Shown piece by piece: positions 1 through 7,899 of a stretch of 34,278 bases of DNA; position 1 is the stretch's first letter; each line of letters opens with the position of its first letter. The translations under genes and the position numbers were made by a program. The notes beneath the pieces are model-generated. The model had not been told where the DNA came from. It made no database searches and saw only the letters and a list, made by a program, of their open reading frames with translations. Origin of the DNA: Candidatus Pacearchaeota archaeon (GTDB lineage Archaea > Nanobdellota > Nanobdellia > Pacearchaeales > GW2011-AR1); contig JAGVWP010000006.1 in assembly GCA_018304985.1 (NCBI GenBank), positions 1 through 34,278 of the forward strand, given 5' to 3'.

Positions 1-1
1 A

Positions 2-85
2 CTAAGCTGGATTAAATGGTTCAATGAAAAGAGATTTCATAGAGGAGTTAAAGCATATCCTGCTGAAATTTATGTAAAGTATTAA
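2..85 (+). CDS. C-terminal end of a DDE transposase/integrase (partial, cut by window edge)
   Basis: The reading frame entering from the left edge ends with residues resembling WFNEKRFHRGVKAYPAEIY before a TAA. A W-F/Y-N-x-x-R-x-H stretch followed by a P-A-E-x-Y ending is typical of the C-terminal tail of rve-type integrase cores (IS3/IS481-like). Only 27 residues are present, so family and integrity cannot be judged. It ends where the minus-strand gene 82-312 ends (tail-to-tail). No terminal inverted repeat could be identified. It may be the edge of an insertion sequence lying left of the window. Confidence 0.6.
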   Translation, partial: LSWIKWFNEKRFHRGVKAYPAEIYVKY

Positions 86-312
86 GGTTTACTTAACATA
101 TACCTTTTTTCAGACTTCTCAATCCTCTCTGTAAAAGGTTTACTAAGAAGATGATATAACTTACATTCTCCATCTCTACAGGATAATTTATCATTTTGGC
201 CTCTTGAATTAGGACATCTTATTTGTTTTCTAGTTGCTTGTTTTCCAGGAGTATATCCTCCATCAACTAATACATGAATTTCTCCTTTAGTGCAATAATA
301 CATACTTGTCAT
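82..312 (-). CDS. Small cysteine-containing protein, unknown function
   Basis: A 76-residue protein not recognised as a known family. An N-terminal YYC is followed by a central cluster (RCPNSRGQNDKLSC, then ECKL) and a basic tail, so four cysteines could bind a metal. A TATA-like box (TTTATAAA on the minus strand, near 337-344) lies about 25 nt before the ATG at 312, supporting expression and this start. The gene at 1214-1462 has the same plan (YYC near the N-terminus, Cys-rich middle with ECRL, basic C-terminus), so they may be distant paralogs. It converges on the transposase tail with a 4-bp overlap. Confidence 0.5.
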   Translation of the reverse strand: MTSMYYCTKGEIHVLVDGGYTPGKQATRKQIRCPNSRGQNDKLSCRDGECKLYHLLSKPFTERIEKSEKRYMLSKP

Positions 313-400
313 TAATTCTTGTAAAACTTGTAATTTATAAACTTCATCACGTATTTTCCATCCTCATAATGCTTAAAAACGCCTTGTAAATAGGTAATTA

Positions 401-1213
401 ATGGCAAAAAGCCCAATTGTAATGCTTATCTTGACTGTTTTTCTAGTAACTACTTTAGTTAGTTTTGCCAGCGCAGACACAACAAAATTAATATGTTTAG
501 ATAATGGAGAAACAATCGAATTTTCAAAATGCAATTCAGCTATTCCCGACAGAACCTGTGAAAGCACATGGGGATGTCAGTTTTGTGTAACTGAAAAAAG
601 CTCTGGAGTTTATTGTCCTCAAAGTATAAATGCATGCAATAGCCTAACTCTTACTTGTTCAGGAGAACAGTCAGATACAGAAAGCATAGAAACCATACCT
701 GTAACACAAAATGATGAGGAAGATAATTCTGATACAGAAAGCAACACCGATACAGAAGAGACTCAAGATACAAATACCAACACAAATAATGATCAAAACA
801 CTCAAACAAATACTAATTCAAATACAAACTCAAACACTGAAACAAATACTCAAGATAACTCTCAGCAAACAAATAATGAAAATATTTTCTCTAAATTAAT
901 AAATAGATTAAAGAACAATGAAAATCAGGAGAATAATGTAAGTGTTAAAGGAACTATCTCTGCAAAAACAAACTTTGATAAAGATAATTCAATAACTGGA
1001 AATACAATAGATAATTCAAAACCAAGGACTACATTAAACATCAATCCAATATTCTTTCTTCTTGTAATAGGTCCTATAATTGAATTCATAATTCTATCAT
1101 TCTTATTGGGATATGTAATAGGAAAAAAGAAATTATCTCTTAAAAATATTAAAGGAAATAAAAGCAGTCAAGTAAAAGATATCAAAAATAAGATCAAAGA
1201 AGCTGTTTATTAA
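401..1213 (+). CDS. Secreted, membrane-anchored surface protein with Cys-rich head and Asn/Thr-rich stalk
   Basis: This is a 270-residue protein with a clear signal peptide (hydrophobic residues 6-22, likely cleavage after SFASA). A Cys-rich ectodomain follows (about eight Cys between residues 30 and 90), then a low-complexity stalk rich in N, T, Q, D and E (about 95-165). One transmembrane helix near the C-terminus (about 212-238) precedes a basic cytoplasmic tail. This is the architecture of a type I cell-surface protein; the stalk offers many N-x-S/T sequons for glycosylation. A TATA-like box (CTTAAAAAC, near 372-380) sits about 25 nt before the ATG, implying a leaderless message. No enzymatic motif is seen; adhesion or envelope function is inference. 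Confidence 0.8.
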   Translation: MAKSPIVMLILTVFLVTTLVSFASADTTKLICLDNGETIEFSKCNSAIPDRTCESTWGCQFCVTEKSSGVYCPQSINACNSLTLTCSGEQSDTESIETIPVTQNDEEDNSDTESNTDTEETQDTNTNTNNDQNTQTNTNSNTNSNTETNTQDNSQQTNNENIFSKLINRLKNNENQENNVSVKGTISAKTNFDKDNSITGNTIDNSKPRTTLNINPIFFLLVIGPIIEFIILSFLLGYVIGKKKLSLKNIKGNKSSQVKDIKNKIKEAVY

Positions 1214-1462
1214 TTATTTTCTTCCAATACTTCTTTTTCCAGCCCTTTTCATTGCAGGAAGCGGTTTTTTAACTAGATTAGAAGCAATATATTCTATTCC
1301 CCCGCACTTACCACCCATTAATCTACATTCATTATTTGAATCCTCACTTGCATTTTCTTTACCAGGATAATGCCTACAACAAATTTTAATATCTTCTACA
1401 GAACCATAATCAGCCCTAAGAGTTTTTCTGTGATGCCTACAATAATAAACTGCTTCTACCAT
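1214..1462 (-). CDS. Small cysteine-rich protein, possible zinc binder
   Basis: This 82-residue protein has Cys at an N-terminal YYCRHH, a central CC, NEC and GGKCGG, followed by a basic tail (KRAGKRSIGRK). The Cys/His content suggests metal binding and the basic tail could contact nucleic acid; neither is proven. The stop codon is immediately adjacent to the stop of the convergent surface-protein gene (1213/1214). A minus-strand TATA-like TTTAAAA near 1486-1493 lies about 25 nt before the ATG. It resembles the gene at 82-312 in plan. Family not recognised. Confidence 0.55.
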   Translation of the reverse strand: MVEAVYYCRHHRKTLRADYGSVEDIKICCRHYPGKENASEDSNNECRLMGGKCGGIEYIASNLVKKPLPAMKRAGKRSIGRK

Positions 1463-1614
1463 ACATAATATAAAAAAATCTCACTTTTAAATTTTGTTGT
1501 TACAGAAAATATAAAATAAAAATGTTCTGAAAATATGCTATATCTTTACCTAATTTATATGAGTAACCAATTTAATTATCCATTTAATCTTGGTATGATT
1601 TCAAACTAGGTTTA

Positions 1615-1646
1615 AAACTTTAGTTGGACTATGGACACTAAAGTTT
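1615..1646. repeat. Hairpin repeat, copy 1 (upstream of rhomboid-like gene)
   Basis: A perfect 9-bp inverted repeat (AAACTTTAG / CTAAAGTTT) encloses the 14-nt loop TTGGACTATGGACA. A near-identical element with the same stem core and a loop differing at one base occurs at 23388-23418 upstream of the patatin gene. Both lie upstream of a TATA box of a plus-strand gene for a membrane- or lipid-related protein. This could be an operator or a small structured RNA element. Confidence 0.6.
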
Positions 1647-1719
1647 ATTCTGATAAATAATATTAATTCCAATTCTCTTAAAACGTCATCTTTTTATAAC
1701 CTCAATTCTCAGTATATTA

Positions 1720-2286
1720 ATGCAAAAAAATAGATTTTACACAATTTGGATAGCACTTCTAATTGTCATTATATTTGTGATTCAAACAATTTTTCCGGGA
1801 TTCACAGAAGTATTTAACCTAACAAGTTCAAGCTGGACGCAATCATGGAGATTCTTAACTTCCATATTCCTGCATGGAAGCCTTGCCCATTTACTTTCAA
1901 ACTTATTTGCACTGATATTATTTGGATTAATCCTGGAAAAAACAATTGGAAGTAATAAATTCCTCCTTGTATTTATTATTTCTGGAATTTTAGCAAATTT
2001 AGTTGCAATAAATTTTTATCCTTCTTCACTAGGAGCAAGTGGAGCAATAATGGGAATTATAGGAACTTTAGCAGTTATCAGACCATTAATGGGTGTGTGG
2101 ATTTACGGAATGATTGTTCCAATGTTCATTGCATCAATAATCTGGATTGTTGTTGATGCTATTGGCATTTTCATCCCAGATAACGTATTCAGGTCAAATT
2201 ACGAAACAAGAAGAAAAAGGCACATGATTGAAGTCCCAGAACATCTTTTAAGAAAATGGGAAACTCTGTATATGGGAAGGGATTAA
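1720..2286 (+). CDS. Rhomboid-family membrane protein lacking the catalytic-His helix
   Basis: This 188-residue multi-pass protein has rhomboid hallmarks: H57-x3-N61 in the second helix and G105-A-S107-G108 carrying the nucleophile serine. In active rhomboids a later helix supplies the catalytic His in an A-H-x-x-G context, normally just after the PDN-type loop. Here the sequence passes directly from PDNV (153-156) into the soluble basic tail FRSNYETRRKRH, so that helix appears removed in frame. The C-terminal tail (EVPEHLLRKWETLYM) looks intact and functional. The protein is probably non-proteolytic (iRhom-like) or decaying. A TATA-like TTTTTATAA (near 1690-1698) about 25 nt upstream supports the ATG. 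It converges with the methyltransferase with one base between them. Confidence 0.8.
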   Translation: MQKNRFYTIWIALLIVIIFVIQTIFPGFTEVFNLTSSSWTQSWRFLTSIFLHGSLAHLLSNLFALILFGLILEKTIGSNKFLLVFIISGILANLVAINFYPSSLGASGAIMGIIGTLAVIRPLMGVWIYGMIVPMFIASIIWIVVDAIGIFIPDNVFRSNYETRRKRHMIEVPEHLLRKWETLYMGRD

Positions 2287-2287
2287 T

Positions 2288-3142
2288 TTACTTTTTTCTA
2301 GCAAGATATTGAATAAAAAGACTTTTCTCTTTCTTTTCTTCCTTAAAGTCATGATAAATTTTCTCAATAACAAAATCTTTACTTAAAATTTCTATCATAT
2401 CTTTTTGATAAATTGGATATAAATCTAATTTGCTCCATTTCTTATTTTTCTTATCATAATAATGAATAACAACAACTGTATCGCTAATGTATGCTGGAAA
2501 AGCAATTATATCTTTCTGAAATCCATGATAATAAACAGTATAATCAAATGAGAAATTTTCAAGAATTTTTTCTTTTGGTAAATTTGTTAATGATTTAATG
2601 TAATCATAATTTCTTGAATCAATAAATAAATATCCGCCTTTTTTTAAAAGGCTAGCAAATTTATCAACTACTATTTGTTGAGCTTTTTTAGTATATTCTC
2701 TTGTTCCGCCACCTATATAAGTTAGAGAATTGCCTGTTAGAAAACCAAAATCAAACAAATGTGTATATGGTGGCTCTGCCTTTGGCAAATCTAACCAATT
2801 AGCCTTATGAATGATCACTTCTTGTTTATTTTGTTTAAATAATTTGCTCGCTTGTTTAATAAATTCATCATCCCCCTCATTTACTTCTACACTTTCTAAA
2901 AGATAATTTCTTTCCTTTAACCCTTGCACAATTCCATTTAGTTCTGTTCCGCCACCAACACCAAAATCAATAACACTTTTTAGCTTATGGCTAGTTATCA
3001 AATTAAGAAAGAAATCTCTTTCTTCTTTTTTTATGTTTCCTTTAAATTTCGGATAAATTTCTTTCTCCCAACTAACAAATCTAAAATTAGAAAATTCTTC
3101 TATAGGATTACTAACGTATGGGAGAGTATTAACAAATGCCAT
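2288..3142 (-). CDS. Class I SAM-dependent methyltransferase
   Basis: A 284-residue protein whose motif I is VIDFGVGGGTEL (about 57-68), the S-adenosylmethionine-binding loop of Rossmann-fold methyltransferases. It is followed by an acidic strand end (VEVNEGDDEF) and, later, a FDFGFLTGNSL segment and the LLKKGGYLFIDSRNYDYI strand typical of the motif after the central strands. The substrate cannot be deduced; the shape is like small-molecule (glycine/sarcosine-type) methyltransferases. It lies 40 nt downstream of infB on the same strand, but a TTTTAAAA box about 25 nt before its ATG suggests its own promoter. Confidence 0.8.
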   Translation of the reverse strand: MAFVNTLPYVSNPIEEFSNFRFVSWEKEIYPKFKGNIKKEERDFFLNLITSHKLKSVIDFGVGGGTELNGIVQGLKERNYLLESVEVNEGDDEFIKQASKLFKQNKQEVIIHKANWLDLPKAEPPYTHLFDFGFLTGNSLTYIGGGTREYTKKAQQIVVDKFASLLKKGGYLFIDSRNYDYIKSLTNLPKEKILENFSFDYTVYYHGFQKDIIAFPAYISDTVVVIHYYDKKNKKWSKLDLYPIYQKDMIEILSKDFVIEKIYHDFKEEKKEKSLFIQYLARKK

Positions 3143-3182
3143 TCTATTAAAATATAACCTCCTTTTAAAACATTTCTAAGAA

Positions 3183-4991
3183 TTAACTTCCCCACCCGCT
3201 TGTTTTCTTCTGCTTTATCATCTGAATTTCACTTAATGCTTTCAACTCATCACTTGCTAACAAATCTCTATTACCCTTGAATTTTTTAAATTGATTTTCA
3301 GACAACTCACTATATAGAAACTTTTTATCAGCTAAATGCCTGTCAAAATAAATTCCAGAAATTGAAATAGCAACCTCCATTCCAGCTGTTGCTTCTTCAA
3401 CCTTTTTATTATCTGCCTGTATTCCCTTTACTCTCCCAATAACCTCTCCATTATCGTCAATTAGTTCCATTCCAGAAACAATCTTGCCAGCAGTAATTCT
3501 TACTCCAAAAACAGCCGGATTAGAATTCCTAAAAACATGCTTATGCAGAATTTCAAGCTTGCTAATTCTAGCCAATCCCATTAACCTCTCTCTTTCAATC
3601 TCTTTTGCTTTTTCTTCTCTAAACTTCTGCAAATTCTCAATCAGCTTGTAAATAACCGCTTCTGTAATTATTTTAACTCCATAAGTATCTTTAACTTCCT
3701 CATCAACAGAAACATTAAATCCAGCTACAACTGCATCAATAGGATCAATCTCAAAATTAGCTTTTGCAGAAAGCAGATCTGCCTTGTTTATATTTCCAAT
3801 ACCTGCTTTCACAAACTTGACATTTGCCTGTTTTAATAAAACAATCAATGCCTCCAAGCTTCCAAGCGAATCAGCCTTTATTATAATTCCCCTTTTATCT
3901 ATTTTAATTCCTTCTCCAATTTCTTTCTTAAACTCGCTAGTTGCCTCTTCTAAAGTATTGTATTGCATAAATGGCATTCCAGGAAGAACATCTGTTTTAT
4001 CTGAGATCTGAATTCTTATTCCAGCAGCTGCAGTTGATTCATTAACTGAAGCAAATTTTATTGAAAGGGGCTGAATTTCCTGAATTGCCTTAACCTTTGT
4101 TAAAATTGGCTTATCAAAAGTTGCAATTGCAACCTCATCATTAACTTTTAAAATACCATCATATAAAACACATTCAACATAATTAAATGCCTTTTCTTTT
4201 TTAATCTCTAAAATAACCCCCTTGGCTTTATCTCCAAGTTTCAATCTGTCTTTTAAAAATCTCTGAGATAACCCGCATAACATCATTAATATTTCAGGAA
4301 TTCCCTCTCTTGTCTTTGCAGAACACGGAACAAGTGTTAATTGCTTTGTAAAATCACTTATTTTGTAAAATAATTCTGCATCAAATCCATAACTGTTTAA
4401 AGCTCCGACAATTGTATAAAACTTCTCATCAAATTCTTGCTTAACATGCTGCGGCTGTTGCTGAAGGCTGTTTTTCAGTTCATCATTAGCTTTTTTCCAC
4501 CCGCTTATTCTGTCAATTTTATTCAGCGCAACAATAAATGGAGTTTTATTTGATTTTAAAATTTGTATAACTTCAGCAGTTTGTGGTTTTATTCCCTCAT
4601 TAATATCAATAACAAGAATAGCTAAATCAGCTAAACTTCCCCCTCTTTTTCTTAAATTATTAAATGCAGCATGTCCTGGAGTATCAATAAACAGAAATCC
4701 GGGAATTTCAAGTTTAATTCCCTGCTTGTCAATAAGCGGACAGCTTGCTTTAAGATGATCTGCTGTAAATACTGTAAAAGAAATTCTCTGGGTTATCCCT
4801 CCTGCTTCCCCTTCTGCAACAGAGCTCTCTCTAATTGAATCAAGAATGCTTGTCTTACCATGATCAACATGACCTGCAACTGTTACAATTGGCTGTCTAA
4901 TTATTTGTGTTTTCATTTTCAGATAATTTTGGGGACCTTTGGTTTGCATAATTGCGAACCCTTTAGTTTTTTCTAAAGGTTCATTAGTCAT
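3183..4991 (-). CDS. infB: Translation initiation factor aIF5B (IF-2 family GTPase)
   Basis: A 602-residue GTPase of archaeal aIF5B size, promoting ribosomal subunit joining during translation initiation in the cytoplasm. The G-domain motifs are present: G1 AGHVDHGKTS (39-48), G3 DTPGH, G4 NKID and G5 SAK. Domain II (GVILEIKKEK onward), domain III (GSLEALIVLLK) and the C-terminal domain IV follow in normal order with no intein or gap. Met15 and Met26 are alternative starts, but a TATA-like TTTAAAAATA on the minus strand near 5011-5020 is about 25 nt from the ATG at 4991, fitting a leaderless start there. The N-terminal ~25 residues are poorly conserved in the family. Confidence 0.95.
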   Translation of the reverse strand: MTNEPLEKTKGFAIMQTKGPQNYLKMKTQIIRQPIVTVAGHVDHGKTSILDSIRESSVAEGEAGGITQRISFTVFTADHLKASCPLIDKQGIKLEIPGFLFIDTPGHAAFNNLRKRGGSLADLAILVIDINEGIKPQTAEVIQILKSNKTPFIVALNKIDRISGWKKANDELKNSLQQQPQHVKQEFDEKFYTIVGALNSYGFDAELFYKISDFTKQLTLVPCSAKTREGIPEILMMLCGLSQRFLKDRLKLGDKAKGVILEIKKEKAFNYVECVLYDGILKVNDEVAIATFDKPILTKVKAIQEIQPLSIKFASVNESTAAAGIRIQISDKTDVLPGMPFMQYNTLEEATSEFKKEIGEGIKIDKRGIIIKADSLGSLEALIVLLKQANVKFVKAGIGNINKADLLSAKANFEIDPIDAVVAGFNVSVDEEVKDTYGVKIITEAVIYKLIENLQKFREEKAKEIERERLMGLARISKLEILHKHVFRNSNPAVFGVRITAGKIVSGMELIDDNGEVIGRVKGIQADNKKVEEATAGMEVAISISGIYFDRHLADKKFLYSELSENQFKKFKGNRDLLASDELKALSEIQMIKQKKTSGWGS

Positions 4992-5103
4992 GAAAATAAG
5001 ATAATAAAGGTATTTTTAAACCTTGATAAAAGAAAAATTAACTAAAGTTTAACTTATATAAATCATCTAAATTAATCAAAGATCAAACAATTAAAAGTAA
5101 TTA

Positions 5104-5134
5104 TTAAGTAGCTACATATAGAAAGATTTAAAAA
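5104..5134 (+). promoter_or_regulatory. Shared promoter block P1 (palindrome plus TATA box)
   Basis: TTAAGTAGCTACAWATAGAA-type block (here with T at W) followed by AAGATTTAAAA, ending about 22 nt before ATG 5156. The core GTAGCTAC is a perfect 8-bp palindrome. The same block occurs at 7949-7986 and 10511-10548 upstream of two other orphan genes, where the palindrome is GTAGTTAC. The TTTAAAA part is the TATA box, and the palindrome directly upstream looks like a common activator/repressor site. Confidence 0.75.
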
Positions 5135-5155
5135 GTATTGATATAAATAAGATTA

Positions 5156-5551
5156 ATGACAAAAGTTACCACAGAACAAACTCAAGAAAAAAGATTACAA
5201 GAATTAGTAGTTTATCACATAGTTTCAGAAGATTTTTTATATCCGGGAATAGTTTATAGATCAGTTGCTAATCGTCCAGACCCATTTAATATTGCAAATG
5301 AATATGGATGTAAAATTGAACTTCGTGAAGGGCAATTTAAGAATTTATCAGATTCTGATCCTATATGTTCTAGTTATAATTTAAGTCATTTTCCCATTGA
5401 TAAAAATGGAAGATGTTTAAGTGCCGTTATTATTGGTAAAGATATAATTCGGCTCGTTAAGACAAGAGAAGCAATACATCGTCTATGTGGTGTCGAAAGA
5501 TTAGACTTAGGTGGTTTTGTTGATGTTAGCGAAAAAAGGGCATATAATTAA
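5156..5551 (+). CDS. Orphan protein in the shared-promoter group, unknown function
   Basis: A 131-residue soluble protein (start MTKVTTEQTQEKR). It has no signal peptide, no transmembrane helix and no motif I recognise. Cysteines at four scattered positions do not form a CxxC pair. The ATG is about 26 nt downstream of the TATA part of promoter block P1, so the message is probably leaderless. The shared promoter predicts co-regulation with the zinc-finger-like gene at 8010 and the PLP-enzyme-like gene at 10572. Its function is unknown. Confidence 0.7.
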   Translation: MTKVTTEQTQEKRLQELVVYHIVSEDFLYPGIVYRSVANRPDPFNIANEYGCKIELREGQFKNLSDSDPICSSYNLSHFPIDKNGRCLSAVIIGKDIIRLVKTREAIHRLCGVERLDLGGFVDVSEKRAYN

Positions 5552-5619
5552 ATCAATTTCTCTAAATTATATACCAAATTTTAATTCAATACTTAATTTA
5601 AACGCCGTATTTTAAAGAA

Positions 5620-5679
5620 AAAGAGGTGTTTAAATCTAAGAGTTATCAACAGACAATCCCTAGACTATTCCACCTCTTT
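5620..5679. other. Long-loop inverted repeat in intergenic region
   Basis: AAAGAGGTG (5620-5628) pairs perfectly with CACCTCTTT (5671-5679), leaving a 42-nt loop. It follows the gene ending at 5551 and precedes the promoter of the gene at 5768 (TATA-like GATTTAAATAAT near 5739-5750). It could be a 3'-UTR structure or a small RNA. No terminator-type T-run follows directly. Confidence 0.35.
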
Positions 5680-5767
5680 CACAATATTTCTAAGATGTCC
5701 AAATATATAAGGTTTTCTTAAATATGCAAAAACAAAGATTTAAATAATAGGCAGGTTATAATTTTTC

Positions 5768-5992
5768 ATGGCAGAAAATACAATTGTTAGTGAAAGAATA
5801 ATCGGAACAGGTAGACTAGAACTTATTGGTTCAAATGGAGCAATATTAAAAATAGATTTTACCCATACTTACAATCCCGAATCTGGAGAAACCGCAGGCA
5901 GAGTTAATTTGCCTCTTACGGATCTTATGCAAGAATTACGGGGAGAATACCCTGATTCAAGAATTCAATGCCATTATCAAGACAATCAATAA
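5768..5992 (+). CDS. Small orphan protein, unknown function
   Basis: A 74-residue protein beginning MAENTIVSERI with a predicted beta-rich N-terminal half (GTGRLELIGSNGAILKIDF) and no Cys pair, signal or membrane segment. The TATA-like GATTTAAATAAT lies about 25 nt before the ATG, supporting a real leaderless gene. Family not recognised. Confidence 0.6.
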   Translation: MAENTIVSERIIGTGRLELIGSNGAILKIDFTHTYNPESGETAGRVNLPLTDLMQELRGEYPDSRIQCHYQDNQ

Positions 5993-6089
5993 AATTTCTC
6001 ATTAAAATTATTTTTACTTCTATAATTATATTTCACAAGACAAACTATAAATACTCGATAATCATCCCATTTTTAACATAAATTAACCT

Positions 6090-6134
6090 CTTATGTAAAG
6101 GGAAGCTTCATAAGAGAAACCGTAGGTGTCTTTT
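6090..6134 (+). repeat. Dispersed 34-bp-type hairpin repeat, single diverged copy
   Basis: This stretch (TTCATAA, then GAGAAACC, then AGGTGTCTTTTATT) aligns with the third unit of the tandem repeat at 31901-32006 and, inverted, with 23321-23360. The hairpin here is degenerate. It ends just before the ATG at 6138, so it forms the 5' flank of that gene. Confidence 0.5.
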
Positions 6135-6137
6135 ATT

Positions 6138-6458
6138 ATGGTAAAACCAGAAGACGAAAAAACAAACAAGGAGAAATTAGAAGAAGACATAGCAGAGCTT
6201 AGAACAAGAATCAAAAATACAGAGTATGATCTTACCCATTCATTTAAGGGAAATTCTTTATTAGAGCAAAAACTGGCAATATCTAAAAAATCTTTGGAAG
6301 ACAAAGAGAAGTTACTTGTAGAACTAACTGATAATCAAACAACCAAGACAAAGCAAATAAGAAAAATGGAAGGGGAAGTAACTGAAGTGAAAAATGAATC
6401 AATTTCAGAAGCACAGGAAGAAATTGTTGAAGAAGAAATTGAAAAGGAATTCTTATAA
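6138..6458 (+). CDS. Small coiled-coil protein
   Basis: About 106 residues from ATG 6138 (MVKPEDEKTNKEK). A GTG four codons upstream also fits the frame, but it lies inside the repeat element, so I prefer the ATG. Nearly the whole chain is charged heptad-like sequence (EKLEEDIAELRTRIKN, KKSLEDKEKLL), predicted to be coiled coil, ending in an acidic EEEIEKEF. No catalytic motif is present. The next gene (Cas4-like nuclease, 6481) starts 22 nt downstream; its TATA box overlaps this gene's 3' end, so the two may be transcribed separately. Confidence 0.65.
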   Translation: MVKPEDEKTNKEKLEEDIAELRTRIKNTEYDLTHSFKGNSLLEQKLAISKKSLEDKEKLLVELTDNQTTKTKQIRKMEGEVTEVKNESISEAQEEIVEEEIEKEFL

Positions 6459-6480
6459 ACCAGTTAAACTAATAATAGTT

Positions 6481-7140
6481 ATGCAATTCAAACTCTCTCC
6501 CCACACTATAAGCTTAATGCAGGAATGTCCGAGATGTTTCTGGCTTACACAACATAAAATATGGCAAAGGCCAGAAGGAATAACAGCAAGTTTAATGAAT
6601 GGTATGGATAGAATTCTAAAAACTCATTTTGATAAATTTAGAGACAAAGGAGAATTGCCTCCAGAATTGCAAAACAATGGAGATTGCAATAATCTAATGC
6701 TTTTTGATGATCCTGAATTATTAGAAGTATGGAGAAATTACAGAAAAGGCATAGTATGGGAGGATGAAAATGGGAATATATTAATGGGTGCTGTTGATAA
6801 TGTGCTTGTAAATACAAAAAATAATAAGTTAATTATCCTTGATTACAAAACCCGTGGTTTTCCTTTAAAGGAAAACACTCATGAATATTATCAAAACCAG
6901 CTGGACATTTACAACTTCCTTTTAAGAAAAAATAACTATGAAACAGAAGATTATGCTTTCCTGTTGTTCTACATTCCAAAAGAGGTCCTCCCTACTGGCG
7001 TGGTTTTATTTGACACAACTTTAAAAAAAGTAAAGATAAATATTCTTAATGCTGAATATCTTTTTAATAAAGCTATTAAGCTTCTAAACTCACAATGCCC
7101 AGAGGAAAGATGTAAGTGGTGTGAGAATGTTGAATATTGA
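6481..7140 (+). CDS. Cas4/RecB-like PD-(D/E)XK nuclease with putative Fe-S cysteines
   Basis: From ATG 6481 the product is 219 residues. Nuclease signature: a His in ILKTHFDKF, the catalytic Asp in GAVDNVLV, and the D-x-K of LIILDYKTR. Cysteines C16 and C19 (ECPRC) near the N-terminus and C206, C211, C214 (CPEERCKWC) at the C-terminus match the split 4Fe-4S arrangement of Cas4/AddB-type exonucleases. The frame stays open further upstream, but a TATA-like CTTATAAACC at 6452-6461 is about 25 nt before this ATG. No cas genes or CRISPR array are present, so this is a solo Cas4-like repair or maintenance nuclease. Confidence 0.8.
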   Translation: MQFKLSPHTISLMQECPRCFWLTQHKIWQRPEGITASLMNGMDRILKTHFDKFRDKGELPPELQNNGDCNNLMLFDDPELLEVWRNYRKGIVWEDENGNILMGAVDNVLVNTKNNKLIILDYKTRGFPLKENTHEYYQNQLDIYNFLLRKNNYETEDYAFLLFYIPKEVLPTGVVLFDTTLKKVKINILNAEYLFNKAIKLLNSQCPEERCKWCENVEY

Positions 7141-7290
7141 ATAAATAGAAACATCACTTAAATAACTACCAAATCTGGCATAAATTTTAATATAGAAAAT
7201 TTATTTATTATATGTTTTCAAAAAAATTCTTGAAATAATGCAATATTTTTCCCTGCTTTATTCACTAGAATTACTTATTTCACTTCTAAT

Positions 7291-7623
7291 TTATCTTGTA
7301 AATATATCCACAAGCTTTTTCTCTACTTCCTTGATCTTTTCGGGTTTTATTTTCCCTGCTTTATAATTTACAGTAGAAGATTCAACAGTAAATAAAATTG
7401 AAGGCATAATAAGACTATCCATTTTTAAAACACCCGAAATAAAATCTGTTTTTTTAAGAGTTAATGCATCTTCGTCATCCCTATGTTTTGTAGTTATTTG
7501 AGCAAGAATAATATTCTCACCTTTCAATGTTGCAACAATTAAAGCAGGTCTTTTCTTAATTGTTGACAAATCTGTATATGGAAAAGGCAAAATAACCACT
7601 TCTCCTTTTACAAATCTTTCCAT
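7291..7623 (-). CDS. MazF/PemK-family toxin (endoribonuclease)
   Basis: A 110-residue protein with the MazF/PemK fold signature: GEVVILPFPYTDLS near the N-terminus, KKRPALIV, LAQITTKHRDD, then SGVLKMDSLIMPSILFTV. Members cleave mRNA at short motifs; the conserved Arg (KKRP) and a downstream Ser/Thr are in place. Its start overlaps the end of the AbrB/MazE-type gene by 16 bp, indicating translational coupling in a type II toxin-antitoxin operon. Cleavage specificity cannot be read from sequence. Confidence 0.85.
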   Translation of the reverse strand: MERFVKGEVVILPFPYTDLSTIKKRPALIVATLKGENIILAQITTKHRDDEDALTLKKTDFISGVLKMDSLIMPSILFTVESSTVNYKAGKIKPEKIKEVEKKLVDIFTR

Positions 7624-7865
7624 GCTTCTTCATCCTCTTTTGAAAGCCAATTTTTTGCTAAAACAGGTTCACTTGCCAGCATTGCCATCATAGCATCACT
7701 CATACTTTTTTTCATAGGCCTAATTTCAACCTTATCGCTATATACAATAAGATTAACTTTAGACCCTTCTTCAAAACCCGCTAAATCCCTCGCTTCTCTA
7801 GGTATGCAAATCTGGCCTTTCTCGGTAATTTTAATTGTTTTTATTTCCTTAATTTCCTGTTCCAT
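7608..7865 (-). CDS. MazE-like antitoxin with AbrB/SpoVT DNA-binding domain
   Basis: An 85-residue protein. Residues 10-52 form the AbrB swapped-hairpin domain (KITEKGQICIPREARDLAGF, KVNLIVYSDKVEIRP). The acidic C-terminal part (ASEPVLAKNWLSKEDEEAW) is the expected toxin-wrapping segment. It is first in the operon, before mazF-like 7291-7623. A 14-bp perfect palindrome at 7900-7913 lies between its TATA-like box (near 7925-7935) and the ATG at 7865, the usual place for autorepression. Confidence 0.85.
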   Translation of the reverse strand: MEQEIKEIKTIKITEKGQICIPREARDLAGFEEGSKVNLIVYSDKVEIRPMKKSMSDAMMAMLASEPVLAKNWLSKEDEEAWKDL

Positions 7866-7899
7866 TTTAGTATATTTTTGTATATCTCCTTGATTTATT

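Noticed and set aside
2-85. Transposase tail as mover of the ATPase modules
   Set aside because: It is over 9 kb from the nearest module and no shared terminal sequence with the module borders was seen.
3143-3170. AAGGAGG as Shine-Dalgarno of the methyltransferase gene
   Set aside because: It is about 15 nt from the ATG and overlaps the TTTTAAAA box, so the promoter reading is more likely.
6394-6480. Upstream extension of the Cas4-like nuclease
   Set aside because: The extra 29 codons overlap the coiled-coil gene and include the promoter; the ATG at 6481 is the right distance from the TATA box.
6481-7140. Part of a CRISPR-Cas locus
   Set aside because: No repeats, no cas genes; only the Cas4-like fold is present.
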